Source: Salinimonas chungwhensis DSM 16280
GTDB lineage: Bacteria; Pseudomonadota; Gammaproteobacteria; Enterobacterales; Alteromonadaceae
Direction: 5' to 3'
DNA length: 64,000 nucleotides
NCBI RefSeq assembly: GCF_000378185.1
Contig: NZ_KB899389.1
Location: forward strand, 42,315 to 106,314
Below, one piece after another: positions 1-8,859 of the stretch; the stretch's first letter is position 1, and each line of letters opens with the position of its first letter. Under the pieces are notes generated by a model. That model searched no databases. It was given only the letters and a program-made list of their open reading frames with translations, and was not told where the DNA came from. The position numbers and the translations under genes were made by a program.

Positions 1-1419
1 CAGGAACTTCTGAAACATTGGTACGCCTTCTAGTTCCTGTGCTATAGCGCGTTGCATATGGTGCCCGGGGATCCCTTCATGATAAGCCAGTGCTTCCATC
101 TGATAAGTTGGCATGTCTTTCATATCGTAAAGGTTGGCGTAATAGGTGCCGGGTCGGGATCCATCCTGCGACGGGCTTTGATAAAATGCTTTGCCGGCTG
201 ACTGCTCACGAAAAGGTTCCACCCGTTTGACAATCATATCGGCTTTTGGCACCAGACCAAAATATTCAGGCAATGCGTCACGCATCTTATCGATATGCGC
301 TTTGGCTTCAGTCAGATAGCTCTGACGGCCTTGTTCGGTGTTTTCATAATAAAACTGATCATCATTTCGCATGAATTCAAAAAACTCTTTAAGCGTGCCG
401 TCAAAGTTTACTTCCTTCATGATTTCTTTCATCTGACCATGAATTCGTTCGACATTTTTCAGGCCGATTTCATGAATTTCATCGGCAGAAAGATCGGTTG
501 TAGTGTAATGAGCCAGTCGATTATTGTACCACTTTTCGCCCTCTGGCAGTCGCCAGACTCCGTCACCTTCAGGGGTTTTATCTTGCTGCTGTTTAAAGGC
601 TGCGATCAAGTCATTGTAAGCAGGTTTAACAGACGTAAGCAGTGCCGCTTTTGCCTCTTCCCGCAAGCTCTCTTTTTCTGACTGCTCAATATCCAGCGAG
701 TCTATTTTCTTGTTAACGTCCTGCCAGATTGTCGAAGGCGTGTCGCTGTTATCAAACGGCGCGCCGGAAATGACATTATTAGCCGCCTGAACCATTTGAT
801 CATAAGCCCATTTTGGAGGGAACACGCCCGCTTCTTCACGTAGCTTCATTTGCTCAATAACTTGCTCGAAAAAGTCATCCACCTTATCGAGGCGACTGAT
901 ATACGCCTGGGCATCAGACTTATCTGACACGCGATGAATATTTATCAAGAAGCTGGGAACCGTTGTATGGGGACCACGAAACTGATTAACTAAATAAGAA
1001 TGGTGACGAAACTCATCATTTTTCAGGTCAAGTTCCAACTGATAACGGTACAGCGCCAGACTCAGTTTTTCTTTCTCCGAAAGCTTTTCTGTGTCAAAAT
1101 TTTCCAGCTCTTCTAACCGGTTTTTAGCAGTTGCAGCAGCTTTATCCTGAGCTTCCTCACCGATATCATCCCATTCACCGTAGTCCCATTTGTAACCCAG
1201 ATAACTTTGATACATGGGTGAACGTTTAAGATCTTCTTCAAACGTTCGTTCAAAAAATGCATTAAGTCGTTCTGACTCGGTTTTCACATTCTGAGTACTT
1301 TGTTCAGTAGAGGAATCTGTTGTTGAACTGGTTTGCTGGGTACTTTTTTCGGCAGGTGAGCAGGCCATAACTGAACTGATTGCGAGTGCAATAGCGCCGA
1401 GTTTAAACGTGGTTTTCAT
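1..1419 (-). CDS. DUF885 family lipoprotein, probable metallopeptidase (partial, C-terminus beyond window)
   Basis: The reading frame stays open from an ATG at 1419 to the window edge, giving 473 residues without a stop. The N-terminus is a lipoprotein signal with lipobox VMAC (Cys20), followed by a Ser/Thr/Gln-rich linker, so the protein is probably anchored in the outer membrane facing the periplasm. Near the end of the visible part is the motif HEGIPGHH, typical of the DUF885 family, where the histidines and glutamate resemble a zinc-peptidase site. Family members are usually 580-620 residues long, so about 100-150 residues are missing beyond position 1. The substrate is unknown. It lies upstream of no gene in this window; the bat operon ends toward it at 1466 after a short gap. 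Confidence 0.85.
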   Translation of the reverse strand, partial: MKTTFKLGAIALAISSVMACSPAEKSTQQTSSTTDSSTEQSTQNVKTESERLNAFFERTFEEDLKRSPMYQSYLGYKWDYGEWDDIGEEAQDKAAATAKNRLEELENFDTEKLSEKEKLSLALYRYQLELDLKNDEFRHHSYLVNQFRGPHTTVPSFLINIHRVSDKSDAQAYISRLDKVDDFFEQVIEQMKLREEAGVFPPKWAYDQMVQAANNVISGAPFDNSDTPSTIWQDVNKKIDSLDIEQSEKESLREEAKAALLTSVKPAYNDLIAAFKQQQDKTPEGDGVWRLPEGEKWYNNRLAHYTTTDLSADEIHEIGLKNVERIHGQMKEIMKEVNFDGTLKEFFEFMRNDDQFYYENTEQGRQSYLTEAKAHIDKMRDALPEYFGLVPKADMIVKRVEPFREQSAGKAFYQSPSQDGSRPGTYYANLYDMKDMPTYQMEALAYHEGIPGHHMQRAIAQELEGVPMFQKFL

Positions 1420-1465
1420 GATGTAACCCTCATATTTGTTTTATTATGCATCGCCTGGGCAGCCA

Positions 1466-3163
1466 TTAATTAGCATAAAGCGGGGGCAAGCCCTGCGAAT
1501 TGTTTTTATGATCACTGTACCAACGGGCTCTGACCTTATCTAGAGCGTCAAGCATTGGCTGATTGTCCCACTCAGTATGCCCACTGCTGTAAGCAGATGC
1601 CAGCATCTGGTCGACGAATGGTTGCAATGGTGCAGTTAATGACTTGTCAGCAGGGCGGACAGGCGCATTGCCGTGATAAATAACTGACAACCACTGCTGC
1701 AACGAGGCTTGCGTGGCTGATATATTTTTCGCTGCAACAGCCTTCTTCAAGTCTGCGAACTGTGCCTTCTCACTGTGCTGTGAAATGCCAGGGCTTCGCT
1801 TCTCTGAAGATCGCAGCTGGCGAACTTTGCGCTTGTAGTAAACAATCACTGCCGCCAACAGTACTAACAATAAGGCGATGACCAGATAAAGCACCCACAA
1901 GAATCTGGACATCTGTGTATCATTTGACTGCACCGTCTCGGCGTCAGAAGCTAATCTGCTTTGCGGTTCATCCACAGACTCTGTAACCATGGGGGCATTG
2001 ACCTGACTGTCGCTGGCCGGTGCTACCGATACAGTGCGTGCTGGTATGGTGGCATAGTCTGTTTGTTGAGTGTTAACGTTGAACCATGCAACGGTGACGT
2101 CGGGTAAAATAATCTTGCCTGGTTCAGTAGGTATCACCGCCATTGATTCAACCCGTTGGGCAATCAACCGATTGTCTTTATCTATCGTGGCTGTTTGTGT
2201 TTGATCCGGATAGGTTTTAAACCCCGGCGGATAACGCACGTCAAGTTCAGGTAGTTGTTCTTCCACAACACCGGTAGCCGTAAGTGTCAGCGTTCTGGTA
2301 ATGGGTTCCCCCACCACAAACTGGCTGTTCTCAGGCCATTCTTCGTGAAGCGACACCTGTTCACTGGGCAACCACTGACCATCCACGTTATCGGGTTTAG
2401 GTTTTATATCTACCGTAATATCAGCTCCCAGACGGTTAATGGTTTGAGTGCGGTTAAAAAAGCCAAAACGTTGATTGGTATCTGGTGCAAGTACTTCGGC
2501 GGTAAATACCGGCCCGGTGATGGTCATCTCGCCAGAACGCTGCGGGATAACCGCATATTTGCGCTCAATAATCTGGTAACGACGGCCATTCACCAAATCA
2601 ACAGATCGCTCATCTTCGCCAATCTGACGAATAATTCCTTTTTCCATTTCCGGCGGCGTAAGGCTACCCCGTTCAATATCTGTGGATAAATAGAGTTTCA
2701 GGGTGTAAAGAATTTGCTGGTTCAGATAAACCGAGTCGTTATCGACTTCGGTCGTCAGATAATAGTCACGAGCCGGCTGAGCTCCATCGCCGCCATCGGG
2801 TACTGCTATAACTTCAACCTCAAACGAGCGGGTTTGCTGTCCTTCAATAGTAAACGACGGAATAGTGAACGTGCCTTCAGAGCGTGGGAACAAGGTCGTG
2901 GTCCAGGTAGTAGTCTGACTTCGCTGACCATTGATGATACTGGTGCGATTACTGGTTGCGGTGCGCCCGACCACAAAATCACTGAGTAATGCAGAGCTGT
3001 CAAATGCATCCCGGCCAGGGTTACCGTATGCCGTAACAGTCAGACGTATAGCTTCGTCAACCATCACCTGACGACTGTCTACCGTAGCTTCTACACGGGA
3101 TACATCTGCCTGGGCGACAAATGAAACAAACAGACACAATATCGCTATAAGTTTACTTCTCAT
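1466..3163 (-). CDS. batD: BatD-like membrane protein
   Basis: 565 residues. An N-terminal signal peptide ends around QAD (residues 18-20). A long periplasmic region made of beta-rich segments follows, then a single membrane helix at about 419-443 and a basic cytoplasmic tail of about 120 residues. This is the architecture of BatD ('aerotolerance' family) proteins. It is the last gene of the moxR-bat operon. Its ATG at 3163 shares a base with the stop of the upstream VWA/TPR gene, so translation is probably coupled. In other bacteria, Bat proteins and MoxR ATPases form an envelope complex linked to stress tolerance. The exact role is not established, and the gene symbol rests on context plus architecture. 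Confidence 0.8.
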   Translation of the reverse strand: MRSKLIAILCLFVSFVAQADVSRVEATVDSRQVMVDEAIRLTVTAYGNPGRDAFDSSALLSDFVVGRTATSNRTSIINGQRSQTTTWTTTLFPRSEGTFTIPSFTIEGQQTRSFEVEVIAVPDGGDGAQPARDYYLTTEVDNDSVYLNQQILYTLKLYLSTDIERGSLTPPEMEKGIIRQIGEDERSVDLVNGRRYQIIERKYAVIPQRSGEMTITGPVFTAEVLAPDTNQRFGFFNRTQTINRLGADITVDIKPKPDNVDGQWLPSEQVSLHEEWPENSQFVVGEPITRTLTLTATGVVEEQLPELDVRYPPGFKTYPDQTQTATIDKDNRLIAQRVESMAVIPTEPGKIILPDVTVAWFNVNTQQTDYATIPARTVSVAPASDSQVNAPMVTESVDEPQSRLASDAETVQSNDTQMSRFLWVLYLVIALLLVLLAAVIVYYKRKVRQLRSSEKRSPGISQHSEKAQFADLKKAVAAKNISATQASLQQWLSVIYHGNAPVRPADKSLTAPLQPFVDQMLASAYSSGHTEWDNQPMLDALDKVRARWYSDHKNNSQGLPPLYAN

Positions 3164-5112
3164 TACCAGTCACTCCGATCTGTCGGTGGACGCCGCTGCT
3201 GACGGCGTTGTGCTTCCAGTTGCATTTTCCGTTTCAGCAAATAAGCCGGATCATCGGGTATTCTTCGCTTTAGCTTTTCAAGCCGCTCAAGATTTTCTTT
3301 TTCTGCGTCGGTCAGTTCGGCCGGTCCGGCAGACATGGCTTGTTGCTGATTATCCTGCATAGCATTCTGCTCGGGTTTGTTTTCGCCAGAACGACCTTGG
3401 TTCTGTGGCCCATCTTGCTCGGACTGATTTTCGTTGTCTTTGCGCTGTGATTCAGCAGACTCGGGGGGAGGATTTTGTTGATCTGCCTGAGACTGTTCAT
3501 CTGAATCCTGCGAAGAAGCCGACTTGTTTTGCTGCGCCGACTCTTCCGGGGTTTGCTGCGATTGACTGTCCTGTTGATTCTGTTGATTGCCCTCAGACTT
3601 ATTCTGATCCGCTTGGGAATTATTCTGACTACTATTCTGCTGATTCTGCTGATTCTGCTGATTCTGCTGATTCTGCTGATTCTGCTGATTCTGCTGACTT
3701 TCCTGTTGTTCCAGTAATTTTTCAACCAGCGCTTTATTTTCAACCGCATCCTGATTGTCAGGGTTCAGCTCAAGGGATGCATCATACGCCTCAATCGCCC
3801 TCTTATACTGTTGCAGCTGAGCCAGTGCGTTGCCTCTGTTATAGTGTGCATCGGCTGTATTTAGCGTGCTATACAATTCGCTGGCTTGTTCATAATTACC
3901 GGCTTTGTAATATGCAGCGGCTTGCAGGGCCGGCGACTCAAACGTCTTCGCTGCTCGAGAATAAGCCTTATTGTTGTAAAGCAAATCACCCTGTTGGTCG
4001 GCATTATTAAACGCTTTTTGCCACCAGTTGAGTGTGGCTGTCTCTTCAGATTGAGCCATCGCTGGCGCAGGCTGCCCTGTTGTATAGACAAGCAGTAAAA
4101 CACTGAATATCAGGCCGCGTCTGAATAACAAGGCGAGCAGGGGAAGACACACAAGTACAACAAATGGTCCCAGTTCCTGCCATTTATCACCGCTGGTGCG
4201 TTGGTTCTCTTTTGCTTCACCGGCTGCCGATGCCTGTTCGTTTAAAACATTAGCAAGAGCAGCCACATCACCATCATCTGAGGTAATTGATGTGTAAACT
4301 CCGTTACCGGCCTTCGCCAGAGTCTGTAGACGATCTTCTGACAACTGCGGTATAACAATTTGGCCGCGGCGATCCTTCAGCAACTCGCCATTAGCCTGCT
4401 TTATCGGTGCGCCATCCTGCGTTCCAACGCCAAGAATGTTGAGCGAATAGGGCATTTGGCTGACATACTCTCTTAATTCAGCCATACGATCCAGAGCCAC
4501 ACCGTCAGTGATCCAGAAAATATTCCCCTGCTGGTAACCGGCGTTATTTAAAAGCTCTGCTGCCGTTTGGAAACCAATAAGCGGATCACTGCCAGACACT
4601 GGCATTATTTCAGGGCTCAGACTCGGCAGTAAACTAGCCAGATTTCGATAATCGGCGGTGAGCGGGCTGATGGTAAAGGCGTCGCCGGCATAGGCGACGA
4701 GACCGGTTTCTCCCTCATTGATTGCCTTAACCAGGTCTATAGCTTTGTATTTAGCGCGAGTCAGGCGATCAGGCGATATATCGGTAGCCCGCATAGACAA
4801 CGACATATCCATCACCACCACCTGACCAGCTTTTAACTGATAAACCGGCTGGGGCAAGCGCTCCCAGGTCGGACCGGCCAGTGCAATAGTTGCCAGCAAC
4901 CAGAGTAAACCAACACTGGTGGGTAACAGGCTACCAGTCTTGCTGTCCCGACCACTGACCATCTGTGAGTAAAGATGCCCGGCAATCACTCCCTGCCACC
5001 CAGACTGTTGTTGGTGTGCGCGCCTGAATAACATTACCAGAATGCCAAGAGGAATGAGCATCAACAACCAATCGGGCCGTAAAAAGTGAAAATCCTGCCA
5101 TGGAATATTCAT
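3163..5112 (-). CDS. batB: VWA and TPR domain protein (BatB-BatC fusion)
   Basis: 649 residues. Two N-terminal membrane helices are followed by a von Willebrand A domain with an intact MIDAS DxSxS (Asp102, Ser104, Ser106). A further membrane helix lies at about 315-340. TPR repeats at about 360-465 follow, then a highly charged Gln/Asn-rich tail. This joins what are separate BatB (VWA) and BatC (TPR) proteins in some bacteria. The tail contains seven identical QQN repeats (residues 473-493) encoded by a perfect 9-bp tandem repeat. Its start overlaps the end of the upstream batA by 4 bases (5109-5112), as expected for an operon. The VWA domain probably binds partner proteins through a metal ion, with the TPR and tail in the periplasm or cytoplasm depending on topology. 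Confidence 0.85.
   Translation of the reverse strand: MNIPWQDFHFLRPDWLLMLIPLGILVMLFRRAHQQQSGWQGVIAGHLYSQMVSGRDSKTGSLLPTSVGLLWLLATIALAGPTWERLPQPVYQLKAGQVVVMDMSLSMRATDISPDRLTRAKYKAIDLVKAINEGETGLVAYAGDAFTISPLTADYRNLASLLPSLSPEIMPVSGSDPLIGFQTAAELLNNAGYQQGNIFWITDGVALDRMAELREYVSQMPYSLNILGVGTQDGAPIKQANGELLKDRRGQIVIPQLSEDRLQTLAKAGNGVYTSITSDDGDVAALANVLNEQASAAGEAKENQRTSGDKWQELGPFVVLVCLPLLALLFRRGLIFSVLLLVYTTGQPAPAMAQSEETATLNWWQKAFNNADQQGDLLYNNKAYSRAAKTFESPALQAAAYYKAGNYEQASELYSTLNTADAHYNRGNALAQLQQYKRAIEAYDASLELNPDNQDAVENKALVEKLLEQQESQQNQQNQQNQQNQQNQQNQQNSSQNNSQADQNKSEGNQQNQQDSQSQQTPEESAQQNKSASSQDSDEQSQADQQNPPPESAESQRKDNENQSEQDGPQNQGRSGENKPEQNAMQDNQQQAMSAGPAELTDAEKENLERLEKLKRRIPDDPAYLLKRKMQLEAQRRQQRRPPTDRSDW
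3634..3696 (-). repeat. 9-bp tandem repeat, seven perfect copies
   Basis: The unit ATTCTGCTG (plus strand) occurs seven times without a mismatch between 3634 and 3696. It encodes seven QQN triplets in the tail of the VWA-TPR protein. Because the unit is a multiple of three, gain or loss of copies changes protein length without breaking the frame. The perfect identity at DNA level suggests recent slippage. Confidence 0.95.
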
Positions 5113-6122
5113 TTTATACTCCTCTTTTTACTGGCGATGTATTGTTTAGCCTGCCATGCAACGCTGACAAAAATAATTACCATACTAAGGAGTAAGGCAG
5201 CAGCCAGTGGGTAAAAATACAACGCCGACAATGGTCGCATTTTCTGACTGTCGCCCTTGATTGGCTCCAGCTCATCCAGCCGTTCATAAATTTTCTCCAG
5301 TTCACCACGGTTGCGGGCCCGGAAGTATTGGCCACCGGTTGCTGATGCAATGCCGGCCAACATTTCTTCATCCAGTTCTTGCGACGGATTAACCTGACGA
5401 CTGCCAAAAAAGTTATCCACCACCATACTTTCAGCACCCACGCCAATGGTATAAATCGTAATTTCATTGGCGACAGCAAGCTCTTTGGCCTGAGCGGGCG
5501 TAATATTACCTGCCGTATTCTGACCATCAGTAAGCAGCACAAGCACCTTATTAGACTCTTCGCGTGCGTCCAGCCGTTTTACTGCAAGACCAATGGCATC
5601 CCCGATAGCTGTCCGTTCTCCGACAAGGCCAATGACTGCCTCATTTAAAAGTTGCGCTACTGTATTACGGTCAAAGGTCAATGGTGCCTGTAGATAGGCG
5701 GTGTCAGCAAACAGAATAAGTCCCAAACGGTCTGAGACACGTCGTTCAATGAAATCACTTAATACTGCTTTTGTCATAGTCAGCCGATTGACCTGCTGGC
5801 CATTAATTTCCATGTCGCCCACTTTCATACTGCCTGACAGATCCACTGCCAACATCAGTTCGCGGCCTTCATTGGGGATACTGACTGGTTCTCCCAACCA
5901 TTGGGGCCGGGCTGCTGCCAGCACACATAGCAACCAGATAACCCACAACAGGATATGCACAGGACGTCTGTTGACAATGCCTGGAGGTGACCCGGTTACC
6001 GCAGACAATCCCTGCGGGACACGTAATGCCGCTTTTGGAGACTGAGTCTGGGCAGGAAGCGCTCGCACCAGCAGGGGCAGGGGAAATAGCAATAATGCCC
6101 ACCACCATGCAAATTCAAACAT
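5109..6122 (-). CDS. batA: VWA domain membrane protein (BatA)
   Basis: 337 residues from the chosen start. A hydrophobic N-terminal segment and a second helix near residue 60 precede a VWA domain with MIDAS motif DLSGS (Asp94, Ser96, Ser98); a C-terminal helix lies near 300-325. I chose the ATG at 6122 over one 11 codons upstream for two reasons. A GGGAG ribosome site lies just before it, and the ATG overlaps the end of the upstream DUF4381 gene by 8 bases (ATGTTTGA), a common coupling arrangement. The product sits in the inner membrane with the VWA domain exposed, and probably works with BatB and the MoxR ATPase encoded two and three genes upstream. Confidence 0.85.
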   Translation of the reverse strand: MFEFAWWWALLLFPLPLLVRALPAQTQSPKAALRVPQGLSAVTGSPPGIVNRRPVHILLWVIWLLCVLAAARPQWLGEPVSIPNEGRELMLAVDLSGSMKVGDMEINGQQVNRLTMTKAVLSDFIERRVSDRLGLILFADTAYLQAPLTFDRNTVAQLLNEAVIGLVGERTAIGDAIGLAVKRLDAREESNKVLVLLTDGQNTAGNITPAQAKELAVANEITIYTIGVGAESMVVDNFFGSRQVNPSQELDEEMLAGIASATGGQYFRARNRGELEKIYERLDELEPIKGDSQKMRPLSALYFYPLAAALLLSMVIIFVSVAWQAKQYIASKKRSIK

Positions 6123-6627
6123 TGTTAGCTCCCGTTTCACGGACGCTGACAGCATGCTTGAACCTGGCTTTTTTTAACCAGTCCAACGCGGCTTTCTGGC
6201 AACTGTTAAACAGGGTGGGGTCAGGCCTTGTTGGTTGATATAGCATATCCTGAAGCTCATTGAGCCTTTTTGCCATCTGTGGTTGCTGAGAGCGACTGAC
6301 TCGTTCGACCATAAACTGGGTCCAGCGCTGACCATACAGTCCCGATAACGAATATCTTGGATAATACGCCAATGCGGCGCGTTTTAAGACCTGATTCATC
6401 TGACTGGGCCAGTCGTTACTCTTATCATCAATCTGCTTCATTTCACTAATAGCTTCTCGTCGTGGCATATTAAAGCGACGCTGACGCCGCCACCAAAAGA
6501 AAAGCCCCACGATAACAGCCAAAGCTAGTAGGCCAACCAACCACCAGCCCCAGGCTGCAGGCCAGGCCTGTGCTGATGTCTTGTGAATATCATTCAACTG
6601 TGACAGAAGTTGCTGCTGTTCGTTCAT
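6115..6627 (-). CDS. DUF4381 family membrane protein
   Basis: About 170 residues. A short N-terminal segment (LLSQLNDIH, the usual start of this family) is followed by one membrane helix and a cytoplasmic tail rich in basic and aromatic residues. DUF4381 proteins are routinely found between DUF58 and VWA genes in moxR clusters, as here; no biochemical role is known. The start is uncertain. ATG 6627 gives the family-typical N-terminus, while ATG 6648 would overlap the end of the DUF58 gene and add seven residues. Neither has a strong ribosome site, so expression may depend on coupling. Confidence 0.75.
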   Translation of the reverse strand: MNEQQQLLSQLNDIHKTSAQAWPAAWGWWLVGLLALAVIVGLFFWWRRQRRFNMPRREAISEMKQIDDKSNDWPSQMNQVLKRAALAYYPRYSLSGLYGQRWTQFMVERVSRSQQPQMAKRLNELQDMLYQPTRPDPTLFNSCQKAALDWLKKARFKHAVSVRETGANNV

Positions 6628-6637
6628 ACTGCGTAAT

Positions 6638-7585
6638 TTAACCTGCATTAACCAGTTGTTGTTCCAAAGGTGAGCCGGCATCAATATGCTGCAAGCTTAT
6701 TCCAGCTTGCTCCAGCCGATCGTTAATGGCGTCAAAGTGCGCCCGTCGGGCTTGCTCGTATTGGCGGGACTGATGCGCATTACCTAGCTGCCAGGTTTGC
6801 CGGCTGGTACCATCGGTAACCACCACTTCGCGCTGCCCCGACGTGACCGGAAGGCTAAATTCCAACGGATCTGAGACCATCAGTGCCTTGGCTTCACAAT
6901 GCCGGGATAAATGGGCCAGGTGCTGAGTAGCGGTCTCATCCAGTTGGTAAAAATCCGAGATGATATATACCAGACTACCTGGCCGGGCTACGCGGCGCAA
7001 TCTGGCGCAGGCATCCTGAAAGTTCTGCCCGGCGGTGCCCGGGGCGCCGTTGATTCCGTCTGTCTGCATTTGTATCAATTCATGACAAATCGCCAGAACT
7101 GCCTTACTGCGGGTCATGGGCTTGCATTCCTGATGACCTGATGCACCAAAAATCAACGCGCCAATTTTATCCCCCCGGTGCGCTGCAGCCCAGGCGATGA
7201 GCGCGGTCAGGTGAGCAGCCTGCACACTTTTAAGTAACAACTGGGTACCAAATTGCATGGAAGCGGACAAATCACACAATACAAAAACCGGGCGTTCTCG
7301 TTCTTCACGATAAACTTTAGTGTGGGTCGTACCGGTACGCGCAGTTACCCGCCAGTCGATAGCCCGAATATCATCACCAGGCTGATAATGCCTGGCTTCG
7401 TCAAACTCCATGCCGCGGCCTTTATGCTTGCTCAGATAAGCGCCGGAAATTGCGGCCTGCCTGTTTGCTGCCGGGGCCAGACTGATCAGTTTGTGTAGCT
7501 CACGATATCTGAGCAATTCATCGGTAGACAGATGTATACCGTCAGTGCGAAGGGCATCAAGCCAGGGTCGGGGATCTGTCATCAC
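6638..7585 (-). CDS. DUF58 domain protein
   Basis: 315 residues, soluble. The family hallmark DEARHYQPGDD followed by IDW lies around residues 60-80. The second half has a VWA-like fold, with a DLSASM motif near residue 105 resembling a MIDAS site. DUF58 proteins are standard partners of MoxR AAA ATPases. The gene starts four bases after the moxR stop codon and runs into the DUF4381 gene, so it is clearly part of the same transcript. I infer a cytoplasmic adaptor role between the ATPase and the membrane VWA proteins; this has not been shown. Confidence 0.85.
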   Translation of the reverse strand: MMTDPRPWLDALRTDGIHLSTDELLRYRELHKLISLAPAANRQAAISGAYLSKHKGRGMEFDEARHYQPGDDIRAIDWRVTARTGTTHTKVYREERERPVFVLCDLSASMQFGTQLLLKSVQAAHLTALIAWAAAHRGDKIGALIFGASGHQECKPMTRSKAVLAICHELIQMQTDGINGAPGTAGQNFQDACARLRRVARPGSLVYIISDFYQLDETATQHLAHLSRHCEAKALMVSDPLEFSLPVTSGQREVVVTDGTSRQTWQLGNAHQSRQYEQARRAHFDAINDRLEQAGISLQHIDAGSPLEQQLVNAG

Positions 7586-7588
7586 GGC

Positions 7589-8545
7589 TCAGGGCACCGC
7601 CACAAGTTGTAAAATGCGATCCAGCACTTGATTTGTGGTGATTCCCTGGGCCTCAGCCTGATACGTTAAAATAATGCGATGACGTAAAACATTGTGCATT
7701 ACTGCCTGAATATCATCCGGGCCAACAAAGTCGCGACCGGCAAGCCAGGCGTGAGCTCTGGCACATCTGTCCATGGCTATCGTGGCTCTTGGACTAACCC
7801 CGAACTCTATCCAGCTTTGCAACTCATCATCTATTGCTGAAGGTTCGCGGGTAGCGATAACAAGCTGTACAAGATAGGTTTCCAGCTCTGGTGCCATGTG
7901 CAACTCCAGAACCTCTTCCCGGGCTTTAAATATGTCAGCCTGAGACAATCTGGCCGGGGTAACAGGTGCATGACGGAGAGCCTCACCCCGGGTGAGTTTG
8001 AGGATATCCAATTCTGTTTCTGCGCCAGGATAATCGATCTCCACATGCATCAGGAACCGGTCAAGCTGCGCTTCCGGTAAAGGATAAGTGCCTTCTTGCT
8101 CAAGGGGATTCTGCGTCGCCATTACCAGAAATAATCCCGGTAAAGGATAGGTTTTACTGCCCACGGTAATCTGCCGCTCAGCCATGGCTTCTAACAATGC
8201 CGACTGAACTTTTGCCGGTGCACGATTGATCTCATCGGCAAGCATCAGGTTATGAAAAAGGGGCCCTTGCTGAAAGACAAATTCGCCAGTCTCGGGGCGG
8301 TATATGTCTGTACCGGTCAAATCTGCCGGAAGCAGGTCCGGCGTAAACTGAACCCGGTGAAAGTCTGCATCTATTCCGGTTGCCAATGCGTTAATGGCTC
8401 GGGTTTTTGCAAGCCCCGGTGGGCCCTCAACCAGCAGGTGACCATCGGCGAGTAACGCGATGAGCAAATTGCGGGTAAGCTGATGTTGGCCAATTATTTG
8501 AGAATCGAGATAAGCATGGAGTTGCTGAAACTGCTCTGCTGCCAT
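7589..8545 (-). CDS. MoxR-family AAA+ ATPase
   Basis: 318 residues. Walker A is GPPGLAKT at 41-48 and Walker B is LADEINRAP near residue 110. The segment ATQNPLEQEGTYPLPEAQ that follows is diagnostic of MoxR proteins. It is the first gene of a six-gene minus-strand operon (moxR, DUF58, DUF4381, batA, batB/C, batD) with overlaps or gaps of a few bases throughout. MoxR ATPases act as chaperone-like motors that remodel or activate partner proteins, often carrying VWA domains. The operon promoter should lie in the 314-base gap shared with fadI. Confidence 0.9.
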   Translation of the reverse strand: MAAEQFQQLHAYLDSQIIGQHQLTRNLLIALLADGHLLVEGPPGLAKTRAINALATGIDADFHRVQFTPDLLPADLTGTDIYRPETGEFVFQQGPLFHNLMLADEINRAPAKVQSALLEAMAERQITVGSKTYPLPGLFLVMATQNPLEQEGTYPLPEAQLDRFLMHVEIDYPGAETELDILKLTRGEALRHAPVTPARLSQADIFKAREEVLELHMAPELETYLVQLVIATREPSAIDDELQSWIEFGVSPRATIAMDRCARAHAWLAGRDFVGPDDIQAVMHNVLRHRIILTYQAEAQGITTNQVLDRILQLVAVP

Positions 8546-8859
8546 AATGTAGTTAATCCGTCACCTTAGGCGTAATAAGTAAGTTGTTCATATAAATTTA
8601 AGTATCGAAACAACAGACACTATTTTTCATATATGGTTCAAGAACGGTTCTTCAAGACCACTGGTGCTCAAATTAGCATAGAATTCAGCAGGGTTGTTAT
8701 TGCTGCGCTAAATGTAAAATGTCGATGGCGTAAAATAATCGGGTGAATGAATCGTAAAAACCGGCTGAAAGGGTCAATTTGCTATTTCGATGATAGTCTG
8801 TAAAATCGGAATAATTACAGGTCAGACCACTTAAGTGTGGCACAAGAGTCAGGTAAATT
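8546..8859. other. Divergent intergenic region moxR / fadI
   Basis: 314 bases with no credible gene. It must hold the promoters for the minus-strand moxR-bat operon and the plus-strand fadIJ operon. Visible elements are a 6-bp inverted repeat AAGAAC-G-GTTCTT at 8640-8652, a possible fadI promoter (TTGCTA at 8779-8784, 16-bp spacer, TAAAAT at 8801-8806), and a FadR-like operator at about 8815-8833. Confidence 0.6.
8815..8833 (+). promoter_or_regulatory. FadR-like operator upstream of fadI
   Basis: The stretch ACAGGTCAGACCACTT contains the core GGTnnGACC found in enterobacterial FadR operators (core TGGTnnGACCA). It lies just downstream of the possible -10 element at 8801-8806, around the expected transcription start of fadI, a position suited to repression. 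The palindrome CACTTAAGTG overlaps its right half. Whether this organism has FadR or uses PsrA instead is unknown. Confidence 0.4.

Noticed and set aside
3529..3717. Plus-strand frame of almost pure Leu/Ile, looking like a membrane peptide
   Set aside because: It is the antisense reading of the 9-bp repeat and the Gln/Asn-rich coding tail of the VWA-TPR gene; it has no ribosome site.
3312..3749. Minus-strand frame with repeated ISR units
   Set aside because: A shifted reading of the same repeat inside the VWA-TPR gene.
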